Of a stretch of DNA of 39,350 bases, positions 25,660 through 34,375 are shown piece by piece (within the stretch, counting starts at the first letter, position 1; each line of letters begins with the position of its first letter). The stretch lies in NCBI GenBank assembly GCA_012719535.1, contig JAAYAC010000015.1, positions 1 to 39,350 on the forward strand, in the 5' to 3' direction. Source of the stretch: Syntrophomonadaceae bacterium (GTDB taxonomy: Bacteria; Bacillota; Syntrophomonadia; Syntrophomonadales; Syntrophothermaceae). The notes beneath the pieces are model-generated. The model worked only from the letters and a program-made list of their open reading frames with translations. It had not been told where the DNA came from and did not search any database. The translations under genes and the position numbers were made by a program.

Positions 25660-26475
25660 ATGGAGAAACTGGTGTTGGACAATGTGTACTTTGATTACGG
25701 AACGGGCTCGGTACTGACTGGTCTGGATTTAACAATTGGTACGGGTGAGTTTGTGGCTATTCTGGGAGCCAGCGGTTCTGGCAAGAGTACCTTGCTCCGG
25801 CTCTTGGCGGGGTTGGCTCAGCCTCAAAGGGGGAGGGTGCTGCTCGATGGAAAACCAATTGTGGGCCCCGGTTTGGACAGGGGAGTGGTCTTTCAAGATT
25901 ACAGCCTTTTCCCGTGGTTAACCACTGAGCAAAATATAACCCTCGCTCTCGGACAGGTATTGGGCCAGTCCAAGGATATCAACGAAGTAAGATCAATTGC
26001 GCGTGAATACCTTGATCTGGTTGGTTTAGGGGGGACGTACAAAAAGTATCCCGGGGAGCTTTCCGGAGGAATGCGCCAGCGGGCCGCCATCGCCCGGGTC
26101 TTTGCTGTTGGTTCACCGGTACTGTTGCTGGATGAACCCTTTGGCGCGTTGGATCCCATAACCCGCGCCCGGCTCCAAGACCTCCTGTTACACCTGTGGA
26201 CAGAAGCCGAGCAACGCCGTACAGTTGTTTTCGTTACCCATGATGTGGAAGAGGCTATTCTGATGGCGGACCGGGTAGTGTTGCTGGGAGCTTCTTCCGG
26301 GAGAGTTAAGGAACAAATATCAGTTTTGCTTCCCAGGCCGCGATCCCGGGAAAGCTTATATCGAGATGAACGCTTTCACAACCTCCGTAATTACCTAATT
26401 GACCTGCTGAACGAAGATATTATAGCTTCCTTGGGTGAGGGAACCTGGATTATGCAGCCTGCGGAAGGAATCTAA
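25660..26475 (+). CDS. ABC transporter ATP-binding protein (SsuB/TauB type)
   Basis: A 271-residue ATPase powering the importer encoded upstream. Walker A is GASGSGKST (residues 36-44), the Q-loop is in VVFQDYSLFPWLT, the signature is LSGGMRQR, Walker B is VLLLDEPFGALD and the switch is VFVTHDVEEA. All are intact. It is closest to the nitrate/sulfonate/taurine subfamily, matching the lipoprotein and permease. ATG 25660 follows GGAGAGGGGGA. The Fe-S gene interrupts the usual permease-ATPase order. Confidence 0.93.
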   Translation: MEKLVLDNVYFDYGTGSVLTGLDLTIGTGEFVAILGASGSGKSTLLRLLAGLAQPQRGRVLLDGKPIVGPGLDRGVVFQDYSLFPWLTTEQNITLALGQVLGQSKDINEVRSIAREYLDLVGLGGTYKKYPGELSGGMRQRAAIARVFAVGSPVLLLDEPFGALDPITRARLQDLLLHLWTEAEQRRTVVFVTHDVEEAILMADRVVLLGASSGRVKEQISVLLPRPRSRESLYRDERFHNLRNYLIDLLNEDIIASLGEGTWIMQPAEGI

Positions 26476-26549
26476 TCCAGGAAGAGCAGGGTACACTATT
26501 GAAGCATAACCAAGCGCAAGTGAGTTTTATTAGAGAGGAGAGTTAACGC

Positions 26550-27230
26550 ATGTCAGATTTAAATGTACCCCCGCAATGCCATCTATGCACCACCACTAAT
26601 TGTTACCGCAAGAATGCCAGCTTCCCGTCGATATGCATCACTGCCGCCGGTATCGTTGAACTGGATTCAGTACGTGAACGCTATCGTACTGATGTCGAAG
26701 CGAACCGGGTCCTTCGCGTAGCGGCTCAAACGGAAGCCCGGGCTTACGGCAAAATGACGCGAGTAGAAGAGACCATAGAGTTTGCCAGGGAAATGGGCTA
26801 CCGCAAAATCGGTATTGCCTCGTGCGTTGGACTAGCCCGGGAGGCCAACCTTTTTGGGCGAATGCTATCCCGCAACGGTTTTGACGTATGCGGGGTGATC
26901 TGCAAAGTGGGAGCCATAGATAAGACCGAATTAGGGATTCCCGAAGAGCACAAGCTTAAGCCCGGCTGCTTTGAAGCGGCCTGCAACCCGTTACTTCAAG
27001 CAGAACTCCTAAACAGGGAGAAGACTGATTTTAACGTCATGATCGGGCTTTGCGTTGGTCATGACTCTTTGTTTATCAAACATTCAAACGCCCCGGTGAC
27101 TGTATTAATAGCCAAGGATCGCGTATTGGTACACAACCCGGCGGCTGCTTTGTACGCATCCGGATTCTACTACCAGCACTTGATGCAAGTTGAGCCGAAC
27201 AAGATTAGTCCCGAACCCTTAGATTGTTGA
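26550..27230 (+). CDS. DUF1847 metal-binding domain protein
   Basis: A 226-residue protein with an N-terminal Cys cluster, PPQCHLCTTTNCYRK, followed by FPSICIT. Later motifs GYRKIGIASCVGLAREA, GVICKVGAIDK, GCFEAACNPLLQAELLN and GLCVGHDSLF carry more conserved cysteines. This is the DUF1847 pattern, predicted to bind metal; no reaction is established. ATG 26550 follows GAGAGGAGAG. It closes the importer run (74 bases after the ATPase gene) and lies on the same strand, so it probably acts on the same substrate or cofactor. Confidence 0.85.
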   Translation: MSDLNVPPQCHLCTTTNCYRKNASFPSICITAAGIVELDSVRERYRTDVEANRVLRVAAQTEARAYGKMTRVEETIEFAREMGYRKIGIASCVGLAREANLFGRMLSRNGFDVCGVICKVGAIDKTELGIPEEHKLKPGCFEAACNPLLQAELLNREKTDFNVMIGLCVGHDSLFIKHSNAPVTVLIAKDRVLVHNPAAALYASGFYYQHLMQVEPNKISPEPLDC

Positions 27231-27338
27231 CCGGAGTCCGAAAAAGGCATAAAAGGTATAGTATGTTTATTAGTAAAATAATCGAGAGGCTGCTCTCTAT
27301 CTTGAGGGTGGGGCCATTGAATCTCGGTTTACAGGGCG

Positions 27339-27631
27339 ATGTGCCTGCGGAGCGAATTCGTCTATTCCTATTGCAATCAAAAGTGCAATGTAATCATCCC
27401 TGGGGGAGGGGAACTGATTTTGGCCATGACCAACGATGACGAAGAGGTTTTTGCCATTCCCCGGTCACAGTTTGAAAGCGTAGCAGAGGGCTGGAGGCTA
27501 CTCACAAGGTTGGGGTAGCCAGGATTCCTACTCCCTTCTTCGAGATTCGCAGCAAACCGGAATTCCCGAGTACCTATGAAGAACTGGACAGGTATTGTGG
27601 CATCATACCGGAAGAAGTCGGGCAGCCTTAA
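27339..27631 (+). pseudogene. Frameshifted gene of unknown family
   Basis: Frame A runs ATG 27339 to TAG 27516 (59 residues, including NDDEEVFAIPRSQFESVAEG). Frame B, shifted, continues the apparent coding sense from about 27490 as LEATHKVGVARIPTPFFEIR and then PEFPSTYEELDRYCGIIPEE, ending at TAA 27629. Both halves look like real protein with balanced codon use, so a single indel near 27490-27510 has probably split one gene. I do not recognise the family. A further in-frame piece from ATG 27263 may belong to it. Confidence 0.5.
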
Positions 27632-27663
27632 AGAATCTCAAATGAAAAACTGCCATTGAAATG

Positions 27664-27695
27664 AAAAAATGCAGAGATAGCCTCTGCATTTTTTT
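27664..27695. terminator. Bidirectional intrinsic terminator
   Basis: Thirteen-base arms AAAAAATGCAGAG (27664-27676) and CTCTGCATTTTTT (27682-27694) around a 5-base loop. The T run on the plus strand serves the genes to the left; the A run serves the minus-strand Cys-rich gene to the right. Confidence 0.92.
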
Positions 27696-27788
27696 GTCAC
27701 TCCTATAAAACTACCGGCAGTCCCTGTTCTCCCTAACAGCAAAAGTTGTGACTGGAATGAACATTACCAATACTTATACGGGATTGCC

Positions 27789-27914
27789 TCAACTGCACGA
27801 ACGACAACTTTCACACAGACAACTTTCGCAATCCTCGGAGCTAAGTTCCTCGCTGTCCTCCAGTTCGCACCCGCATTTGGAGCATCTCGGACTCTCGCTA
27901 CTGGAATCAGACAT
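27789..27914 (-). CDS. 41-residue Cys-rich small protein
   Basis: On the minus strand ATG (27914-27912) follows AAAGGGAGGTG at ideal spacing and opens a 41-codon frame ending TGA at 27789. The protein has nine Cys, with CSKCGCELED early and CESCLCESCRSCS at the end, separated by an acidic Ser/Glu stretch. The pattern suggests two metal-binding knuckles (zinc or Fe-S/Cu). The plus-strand 100-codon frame across it is its Ser/Leu-rich shadow. A bidirectional terminator lies 95 bases downstream. I know no matching named family; the call rests on the ribosome site, composition and terminator. Confidence 0.72.
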   Translation of the reverse strand: MSDSSSESPRCSKCGCELEDSEELSSEDCESCLCESCRSCS

Positions 27915-28301
27915 AATCGCACCTCCCTTTTGTGTTACTAGTATACCCGCGGAAGCAAAACAATATTTATGGGTTTACTCAAGTTTAGACAGGCACTTCT
28001 ATTCAAGTAGGGATATGTTATTGACTACGAACACCAGTAACGGGAAGTGAAGATAGTGGTAAAACAGTAATTAACAGCGGTTAAGGCGGTGCGAGGAGAT
28101 TTGCGTGGGTGGGTAACAACTCCTAGTCACCGGCAAGTATTCCCTGACATGGACCAATGCAAAAGATATGAGAAGAAGTGGAGGTATCTTCAATAACTCC
28201 CTTTGTCCCTTTCCCTGGCAAGAAAAATAGTAAGGGCAGATTAAAAATGTGATACACCCTAAATTAAAGAAACTTACATGAAGCTTCCTTTGGGGGATCT
28301 C
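27915..28301. other. Gene-poor interval
   Basis: It contains the likely promoter of the minus-strand Cys-rich gene (TATACT complement near 27939-27944, no clear -35). Nothing else could be assigned: no RNA structure, repeat or ribosome-sited frame was convincing on either strand. Confidence 0.4.
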
Positions 28302-29486
28302 TTAAGACATACATCGCGCCAGGGTTGTCAGGTCGTCCTTTTGAAAGAGGTGTAAGCAGGCATTAACAGCATCAGAATCATAAAGAACGCCGCTATTCTG
28401 GGAAATCTCAGTGAGGGCTTCTTTTATTCCGAGAGCGGGCCTGTAGGGCCGGTGAGAGGCCATGGCTTCTACCACGTCAGCAATCGCCAGTATTCTTGCC
28501 TCCAAAAGGATTTCTTCGCCGGAGAGGCCGGACGGATACCCGGAGCCATTCATTCGTTCGTGGTGCTGGAGAACGATACGGGCAACAGGGCACGTAAAGG
28601 GTATGTTCTTTAGAATTTCATACCCGGCTTGGGGGTGACACCTGATCAGCCCCCATTCCAATTCGGTAAGTTGACCCGGTTTGGTGAGAATCTCGGAAGG
28701 AACCGCTATCTTACCAATGTCGTGAAGGGTTGCCGCCACCCTTATTCCATCGATTTGGTCCGCAGGGAGCCTTATTTCTCTAGCGATAGCACAAGCCAAA
28801 TGGGCTACCCGCTGCTGGTGTCCGGCTGTATACGGATCCCTCTTTTCTGCGGTAACTGCCAGAGCATTAACTACGCCGTCCAAGATTCGGCGCATCTTTG
28901 CAATGCTCTGCTTCAGCGCTTCCTCACCCCGTTTGCGGATGATAATGCCAGCGAGCATATCGGCGATGGCTGTCAAGAACTCTTCCTCGTTGTTTTGGCG
29001 GACATGGCCTTCTCTCACGTACAGGTTTATCACTCCCAGTATCCTGTCGGCGTACAGGATGGGGACACAATAGTGGCCGTGGGGAATGATACCTTCATAC
29101 CGGGTTTCATGACGTTCGTCCAGGTGGGCAGCGAACTGTATCTTGCGTTCCAGTGCTGCACGCCCACAGAGGCATCTCCCAAAGGGAACTCGTGCACACG
29201 TTTCCAAAAGTGGAGCGGCAAGCCCGCTTTGGGCTTTCATCACCAGAACGCCGGGTTCGTCCTCGACGATGAAAATGCTGCCCTTCGATTGCACTGAAAG
29301 CCACGGTATGGAGACAATGAGGTCGAGTGCGGCCCTGAGGATATCTTCTAGATTTGTCTCTTCGAGAGAGAGGCGCGTAAGACAATTCATAGTAGCTAGC
29401 AAATCTTGATTACGCTCAAGTTGTTCTTCTACTTCACATGTATACCTTCGAGTTTCCTGCGTTACAGGCTGCTTATTAATGTACAT
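28302..29486 (-). CDS. GAF - HD-GYP domain protein (putative c-di-GMP phosphodiesterase)
   Basis: A roughly 394-residue cytoplasmic signalling protein. The GAF domain covers about residues 45-190 (with RVPFGRCLCGRAAL and HGHYCVPILYADRILGVINL). An HD-GYP domain follows with AGHQQRVAHLACAIA, LHDIGKIAVP and HHERMNGSGYPSGLSGEEI, all metal- and substrate-binding motifs intact. HD-GYP proteins hydrolyse cyclic di-GMP. The GAF Cys residues could sense redox or metal. ATG 29486 is preferred because GGAAGGG lies about 10 bases upstream; ATG 29504 is the alternative. It lies just downstream of the chemoreceptor gene on the same strand, so the two probably form one signalling operon. Confidence 0.92.
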   Translation of the reverse strand: MYINKQPVTQETRRYTCEVEEQLERNQDLLATMNCLTRLSLEETNLEDILRAALDLIVSIPWLSVQSKGSIFIVEDEPGVLVMKAQSGLAAPLLETCARVPFGRCLCGRAALERKIQFAAHLDERHETRYEGIIPHGHYCVPILYADRILGVINLYVREGHVRQNNEEEFLTAIADMLAGIIIRKRGEEALKQSIAKMRRILDGVVNALAVTAEKRDPYTAGHQQRVAHLACAIAREIRLPADQIDGIRVAATLHDIGKIAVPSEILTKPGQLTELEWGLIRCHPQAGYEILKNIPFTCPVARIVLQHHERMNGSGYPSGLSGEEILLEARILAIADVVEAMASHRPYRPALGIKEALTEISQNSGVLYDSDAVNACLHLFQKDDLTTLARCMS

Positions 29487-29547
29487 TGTTCCAATCCCTT
29501 CCATGTTCTTTCGCCGCCAAAGTAGGCAAAGAAGCCCGCGTTTCAGA

Positions 29548-31251
29548 CTACGTGTGGAAGAACCGTATCGATTCTTCTAGTTGGGCAGTGGTATCCTTTA
29601 GGCTAAGAATGATATGCGTAAGTTCTGCCACCATTCCCGTATGAGTCCTCGTACCGCTTGCCACGTCTTCGGTAATTGCTGCCGTCTGGGCCGATGACTT
29701 GCCAATACTATCTACTATCCCTGCGATTTCAAAACTAAGGCTGGTAAGTTGTTGTATGGATGCGGAAACGTTTCCTATCTGGCTACTGGTCTGTTCGATT
29801 TCCGATGTGATTAGCCGGAAAGAATCAAAAGCCGTATCAGTAAGTCCGACCCCTTGGTCAACTTTTGATGTGCCCGCGCTCATAGCTATTATGGCGTTGT
29901 CAGTGGCGCGGCTAATAGAGTCAATTAGCATAGTAATCTCTTTGGCCGCCTTGCCTGACTCTTCTGCGAGTTTTCTTACTTCTTCTGAGACTACGGCAAA
30001 GCCCCTCCCGTGTTCCCCGGCCCGGGCCGCCTCAATAGCGACATTGAGGGCTAACAAATTGGTCTGCTCGGCAATCCCGGTTATGACGGCAGTTATCTGC
30101 CCGATTTGATTGGAGTGTTCCTTAACGTCATCAATAGCTGCCGAGATCATGTCAACAGCCTCCTTAATATCAGCCATCTGATTTTTAACTTTTTCGATAG
30201 CCTGCTGCCCTGCCTGGGTTAGTTGGGAAGCCTTGATTGAGTTCATAACCACCCCCTGCGTGGCATTCGCGATATCGTTGATCTCGCCAGATACCTGATT
30301 GATCATCTGAGCGATGCTATTGATTTCCTTGGACTGGTTATCCGCCTCCAGCGCAATTTGGTGTATTAAAGAATTAACGTCGTCGGTAATCCGGGCTGAA
30401 TCAACCGCTTTTGCCGACAGGACGGCAGACGAATGCCTAATAGTGCTAGTTATTTCCTGTACCTGGGTAATAATGTTGCGCAGATGGCCTACCATATTAT
30501 CAAACGCGGCGGCGAGCAGGCCTATTTCATCACTTGACGATTGCTCCAAGGCTGCAGTTAAGTCGCCGCCCGATATACTTCTGGCCGCCGTGGTCAAGCG
30601 GTTAATAGGCCGGGTAATGGACCTAGTCATCAACACTACTGTAACGACGACACTAAGAAGGGCTATAACGAGGATCGCCAATAACCAAACCTTGGCGAGC
30701 TTACTTATCCGTTGTGCCTTTCTTTGAGAGATAGCCACCTGTTGTTTGTTCAAAGCCACCAACTCATCTAACGATGCATTAGCTGCCAGGTAGGCTTGTT
30801 GGGAATTACCCCTGATTAAGGCCAGTGCTTGAGAAAACTTGCCTGCTTCTCCCAGCTTCATAACCTGCATATGAATTTGAATATACTGGTCGTAGTCCAA
30901 AATGAACTGCCCGTATATCTCCACCTGCCGTTTTTTCTTCCCGTTGTTAATCAGGTTCTCATATGCCTGGCGGTCATTCTCTATTTTTTCGCGCCAGGAT
31001 TTCATTTCACCCATATACTTCATGCGGCTTTGGGCGTCGGGCGAATATATGTACTGGAGCTCCGCTACCCGGAAATTTGCGATGTGAGATTTAAGATTAT
31101 CGGTTATCTGAATACTGGGTAAATGGTACTTGCTAAGAGATTCAACCTCGTGGTTCACGTTGCTCAAAGAGTTTAATCCTACGGCTCCCACCAAAACCAC
31201 AAAAACCAGAATTATCATTGATCCAGTAAGCAGGCGGTGACGAATGCTCAT
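29548..31251 (-). CDS. Methyl-accepting chemotaxis protein
   Basis: A 567-residue transmembrane chemoreceptor. TM1 lies at about residues 9-30, an extracytoplasmic four-helix-bundle ligand domain at 31-185, TM2 at about 190-210, a HAMP domain ([20 protein letters not shown]...) at 210-262, then the coiled-coil signalling domain. The hairpin tip, which contacts CheA/CheW, reads [20 protein letters not shown] followed by [18 protein letters not shown]; the usual Ala in LNAAIEA is Val here. ATG 31251 follows AAAGGAGATTGCC. Its promoter carries the CCTACT-N5-GATAGG dyad between -35 and -10, suggesting shared control with sulfur genes. Ligand unknown. Confidence 0.95.
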   Translation of the reverse strand: MSIRHRLLTGSMIILVFVVLVGAVGLNSLSNVNHEVESLSKYHLPSIQITDNLKSHIANFRVAELQYIYSPDAQSRMKYMGEMKSWREKIENDRQAYENLINNGKKKRQVEIYGQFILDYDQYIQIHMQVMKLGEAGKFSQALALIRGNSQQAYLAANASLDELVALNKQQVAISQRKAQRISKLAKVWLLAILVIALLSVVVTVVLMTRSITRPINRLTTAARSISGGDLTAALEQSSSDEIGLLAAAFDNMVGHLRNIITQVQEITSTIRHSSAVLSAKAVDSARITDDVNSLIHQIALEADNQSKEINSIAQMINQVSGEINDIANATQGVVMNSIKASQLTQAGQQAIEKVKNQMADIKEAVDMISAAIDDVKEHSNQIGQITAVITGIAEQTNLLALNVAIEAARAGEHGRGFAVVSEEVRKLAEESGKAAKEITMLIDSISRATDNAIIAMSAGTSKVDQGVGLTDTAFDSFRLITSEIEQTSSQIGNVSASIQQLTSLSFEIAGIVDSIGKSSAQTAAITEDVASGTRTHTGMVAELTHIILSLKDTTAQLEESIRFFHT

Positions 31252-31297
31252 GGCAATCTCCTTTCATAGAGAATTAATGACAAGGAACCAGCGGGCA

Positions 31298-31328
31298 GAT
31301 ATAAATCCTACTAATATGATAGGAACAA
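31298..31328 (-). promoter_or_regulatory. MCP promoter with Rrf2-type dyad in the spacer
   Basis: On the minus strand TTGTTC (31328-31323) and TTATAT (31304-31299) are separated by 18 bases. The plus-strand dyad CCTACT-aatat-GATAGG (31307-31323) fills that spacer, a classic repressor position. It has the same 6-5-6 geometry as the rrf2 dyad. Confidence 0.6.
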
Positions 31329-31415
31329 TCATATACGTTAAAATTACCAAAGGGAAAATATCTTGTCAAGAACTGGTGGGATATTAAGAAAATAATGCAG
31401 AAAACTAAGAAGGTG

Positions 31416-31444
31416 TTGACAGTAAAAAAACATTAAATTATCAT
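31416..31444 (+). promoter_or_regulatory. Promoter of SAM riboswitch 3
   Basis: TTGACA (31416-31421) and TATCAT (31439-31444), spacer 17. The layout matches the riboswitch 2 promoter. Confidence 0.72.
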
Positions 31445-31452
31445 ATCTACAA

Positions 31453-31473
31453 TTCCTATGATTTTTATAGAGT
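31453..31473 (+). promoter_or_regulatory. Putative Rrf2-type operator at riboswitch 3
   Basis: TTCCTATG-atttt-TATAGAGT holds an imperfect dyad (CCTAT/ATAGA). Its first CC lies 11 bases after the -10, exactly as at riboswitch 2. It is preceded by AA, giving the AATTCCTAT half-site. Confidence 0.5.
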
Positions 31474-31490
31474 TTAGTCACATACAGATA

Positions 31491-31620
31491 CTCATCCAGA
31501 GCGTCACAGGGACTGGCCCTGTGAAGCCCGGCAACCGGCTTGATGCACGGTGCTAACTCCTGCGGAATGATTTCGAAAGATGAGGTTGCCAATGCCTCTT
31601 TGCCGGAAGGGGCTTTTATT
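31491..31620 (+). promoter_or_regulatory. SAM-I (S-box) riboswitch 3 with terminator
   Basis: P1 is CTCATC (31491-31496) with GATGAG (31579-31584). The core has AGCGTCACAGGGACTGG, GTGAAGCCCGGCAACC and GGTGCTAACTCC; P2 varies in a compensatory way (CAGGG/CCCTG). The terminator GCCTCTT (31594-31600)/AAGGGGC (31607-31613) has one G-T pair and is followed by TTTTATTTT, weaker than the other three. It now precedes a metX remnant and thiI. Confidence 0.92.
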
Positions 31621-31705
31621 TTCGAAAAATCCAGGAGGGGGGAGGGGCATGTACAAAAGATGGGGCCGGACTCGTCGTCACGGAACTGGAAAGGTGTACA
31701 ATCAG

Positions 31706-31841
31706 GCGGATACCACTTGACTTTGGCCGGTTTTCGGCCCCGTCGAAATAGCCGGCGAAACATACGGTAGTCTAAGTGAAACCCGAGATAATGTGGTCTT
31801 GATTCTGCGCGCATTAACCGGGGACGCACACGCTGCGGGAA
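31706..31841 (+). pseudogene. metX N-terminal remnant (distinct paralog)
   Basis: From about 31721 the frame reads [20 protein letters not shown] and then [17 protein letters not shown]. This aligns with the homoserine O-acetyltransferase N-terminus and with residues 52-86 of intact MetX at 36803. A TGA at 31718-31720 interrupts it, and homology stops near 31841, before the catalytic parts. Its DNA differs widely from the intact metX, so it descends from a different copy. Its position right after an S-box is the expected place for metX. Confidence 0.8.
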
Positions 31842-31932
31842 GTACATGCGAGTATTTGTTTACGGATTGTACTAAGAGTCGCTTCCCGGGAAAAGACTTA
31901 CGGGTTAGAAGGGAAAAAGGCGGGGTTAGGAC

Positions 31933-33108
31933 ATGTATGACGCGGTTCTGGTAAGATATGGGGAAGTAGGACTCAAGGGAGCGAATAAATGGGTCTTTGA
32001 ATCCATCCTTCTCGAGAACATCCGCATCGCTTTGCAGGGGCTGAAAAACGTCACAGTGGTAAAGAGGTCCGGGCGCATACTGGTTCAAACCAACGGTGGT
32101 CCGAACGAGGTGCTGACCAGGCTGGCAAGAGTATTCGGAATAGTATCTATCAGCCCGGTTATAATTGTCAATTCTGAAATGGAGGAAGTGATGACTGCAT
32201 GTTCTGCCCTGGTCGGCTTTCTGCGGGGGAAAATCAAGACGTTCAAAGTGGAAACCCGCCGGGCCCATAAGGCCTTTCCTTACACCTCGCCCGAAATAAG
32301 CAGGATAGTGGGGGGGTACTTGCTTCGGAGGTACCCGGCCCTGCAGGTAGATGTCCACGCCCCGGATGTCACGATATACATCGAGCTCAGGGCCGGAGAA
32401 ACGTACGTGTTTTTTGATGTCATACCGGGCCCGGGTGGTCTGCCAGTGGGTGCAAGCGGCAAGGGGCTCCTGCTCCTGTCCGGGGGACTGGACAGCCCGG
32501 TAGCAGGTTGGATGGCAATGAAAAGGGGTATCAAGCTGTCGGCTATTCATTTTCATAGTTTTCCTTTTACGAGTGAGCGTTCCAGGCAAAAGGTAATTGA
32601 CCTGGGCAAGGTGCTAGCCTGGTACAATCAAGGCATAACGCTTCACGTCGTCAACTTTACCCCCATCCAAGAGACAATAATGGCACGATGCCCTGAAAAA
32701 TACCGGGTGACAATATTAAGGCGAATGATGTTTCGTATCGCCGAAGAAATTGCAGCCGGTCAACGGATTCAGTGCCTGATTACCGGGGATAGCGTGGGAC
32801 AGGTGGCCAGCCAGACCCTGGAAAGTATGAGCGTAATCGGCAGTGCCATACGGATGCTGCTGCTGAGGCCGCTGGCCGGGCTGGACAAAACCGAGATCGT
32901 TGAAATCGCCAAGAAAATAAGGACTTACAGGATTTCTATATTGCCCTACGAGGATTGCTGTTCCATGTTTGTTCCCAAACACCCGGCCACCAAACCCAAA
33001 CTGGACATCATAGTTGAAGCCGAGAGTAAAGTCGACTGGGAACCCTTACTGCGAGAGGCGATTGAGACGGTCGAGACACTGGACATTGATGCCACCTGGC
33101 TTCCGTAG
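31933..33108 (+). CDS. thiI: tRNA 4-thiouridine synthase ThiI
   Basis: ThiI adenylates U8 of tRNA and, with a cysteine desulfurase, makes 4-thiouridine; in some bacteria it also serves thiamine thiazole synthesis. The order is an N-terminal ferredoxin-like part with [17 protein letters not shown], a THUMP domain (to about residue 165, [12 protein letters not shown]), then the PP-loop [15 protein letters not shown]. The C-terminal rhodanese domain of E. coli ThiI is absent, as in most Firmicutes; EDCCSMF near residue 338 is a conserved Cys region. It is 391 residues. ATG 31933 follows a weak GGGGTTAGGA. Riboswitch 3 lies upstream and the NifS-type gene at 35136 probably supplies sulfur. Confidence 0.95.
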   Translation: MYDAVLVRYGEVGLKGANKWVFESILLENIRIALQGLKNVTVVKRSGRILVQTNGGPNEVLTRLARVFGIVSISPVIIVNSEMEEVMTACSALVGFLRGKIKTFKVETRRAHKAFPYTSPEISRIVGGYLLRRYPALQVDVHAPDVTIYIELRAGETYVFFDVIPGPGGLPVGASGKGLLLLSGGLDSPVAGWMAMKRGIKLSAIHFHSFPFTSERSRQKVIDLGKVLAWYNQGITLHVVNFTPIQETIMARCPEKYRVTILRRMMFRIAEEIAAGQRIQCLITGDSVGQVASQTLESMSVIGSAIRMLLLRPLAGLDKTEIVEIAKKIRTYRISILPYEDCCSMFVPKHPATKPKLDIIVEAESKVDWEPLLREAIETVETLDIDATWLP

Positions 33109-33162
33109 AGTACGGTTTTCGGCAAGACTGGCTTCCGGTCGTTCTTTAAGGGGGGGATAGGT

Positions 33163-34227
33163 TTGTTGAAAGACATATTTAAGAAGATTGATCAAGAACG
33201 AGAATTATCCAAGGAGGATATTGTCTGCCTGTTGGCCCTGAAAGACGAGCAGGAACTGGCCCGGCTTTACGACCGGGCGGATACGGTCAGGCAAAAGTAT
33301 GTGGGTGACGAAGTTCACCTGCGTGGCCTGATTGAGTTTTCCAACTACTGCAGGAAGAACTGCAACTACTGCGGCATCCGCAGGGGGAACCGTAAGCTAC
33401 AACGCTATCGTATGTCCGCTGAAGAAATACTGGCCACTGTGGCTGTGGCAGAGAGATTGGGGTACAAAACGGTGGTATTACAGTCGGGAGAGGATATGTA
33501 CTACACGGTGGGTAAATTGGTAGACATAATTAGGAGAATAAAGCAAGAGGCAGATGTAGCTATTACCCTGAGTATCGGAGAGCGATCCCGGGAAGAATAC
33601 GAGCGGCTGCACGAGGCAGGGGCGGATAGATTTCTAATACGTTTTGAAACCTCCAACCGCGAGTTGTACAGTAGGCTTCACCCTGATTCCGACTACGATG
33701 AGCGTATGCAGATTCTCGTCTGGCTAAAGGAAATCGGCTACCAGGTAGGGTCCGGAGTTATGATCGGACTGCCCGGCCAAACCCTTGAGGACCTGGCCAT
33801 GGATATACTGAAATTCAAAGAGCTGGACCTGGATATGGTAGGAGTGGGACCTTATATATGCCATGAAGAAACTCCCCTGGCCGGAAACGCGAATGGGACC
33901 GTGGAGATGACCTTCAAGGTTATAGCTCTCACCCGAATCGTAACCCGTGATGCTCATATTCCCGCTACCACCGCCCTTGCTACTCTCAGGCCGACTGATG
34001 GGCGAGAAAAGGCCCTGGAGCTGGGGGCGAATGTTGTAATGCCTAATGTTACCCCGGCGAAGTATCGCGCTCTGTATGAATTATATCCTGCCAAGGTCTG
34101 CATTGGGGAAGAAGCGGAGCAGTGCCAGGCGTGCATGCACGGGCGCATATATTCCTTGGGCCGTCCTATTAGCCAGGGCTATGGGCATTCTTTTAAGAGG
34201 GCCCACCTGCTGCCGCAATATGGTTAG
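33163..34227 (+). CDS. hydE: [FeFe]-hydrogenase maturation radical SAM protein HydE
   Basis: A 354-residue radical SAM enzyme. The SAM cluster motif CRKNCNYC (Cys63, 67, 70), within LRGLIEFSNYCRKNCNYCGI, is characteristic of HydE, which helps build the diiron subcluster of [FeFe]-hydrogenase. A second set, CIGEEAEQCQAC near residues 313-324, fits the C-x7-C-x2-C accessory cluster of HydE. GVMIGLPGQTLEDLA and ATTALATLRPTDGREKALE are further family segments. TTG 33163 follows AGGGGGGGA. hydF, hydG and hydrogenase genes are not in the window. A related role in another sulfur or thiazole pathway cannot be excluded because thiI and thiF-like genes flank it. Confidence 0.87.
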   Translation: MLKDIFKKIDQERELSKEDIVCLLALKDEQELARLYDRADTVRQKYVGDEVHLRGLIEFSNYCRKNCNYCGIRRGNRKLQRYRMSAEEILATVAVAERLGYKTVVLQSGEDMYYTVGKLVDIIRRIKQEADVAITLSIGERSREEYERLHEAGADRFLIRFETSNRELYSRLHPDSDYDERMQILVWLKEIGYQVGSGVMIGLPGQTLEDLAMDILKFKELDLDMVGVGPYICHEETPLAGNANGTVEMTFKVIALTRIVTRDAHIPATTALATLRPTDGREKALELGANVVMPNVTPAKYRALYELYPAKVCIGEEAEQCQACMHGRIYSLGRPISQGYGHSFKRAHLLPQYG

Positions 34228-34375
34228 AAATTGTCTAGCCTGCTTTACCAGGGGTACGGAAGATGGGCAGGTTGTATTTTTAGAACAACATGATTCACCA
34301 TCGGATAAATACTATCCAATAGGCTTGTTATATGGTTGCATCAGCTCAAGTACTTGGACAGGAGGGCGTTGTGCT

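Noticed and set aside
27748-28050. Plus-strand 100-codon frame rich in Ser and Leu
   Set aside because: It is the antisense shadow of the minus-strand Cys-rich gene, has no ribosome site, and its Ser/His/Leu runs are explained by the opposite-strand codons.
34046-34375. N-terminal extension of the ThiF-like protein into hydE
   Set aside because: The extra ~110 residues overlap hydE and match no domain; GTG 34376 has a proper ribosome site and gives the normal family length.
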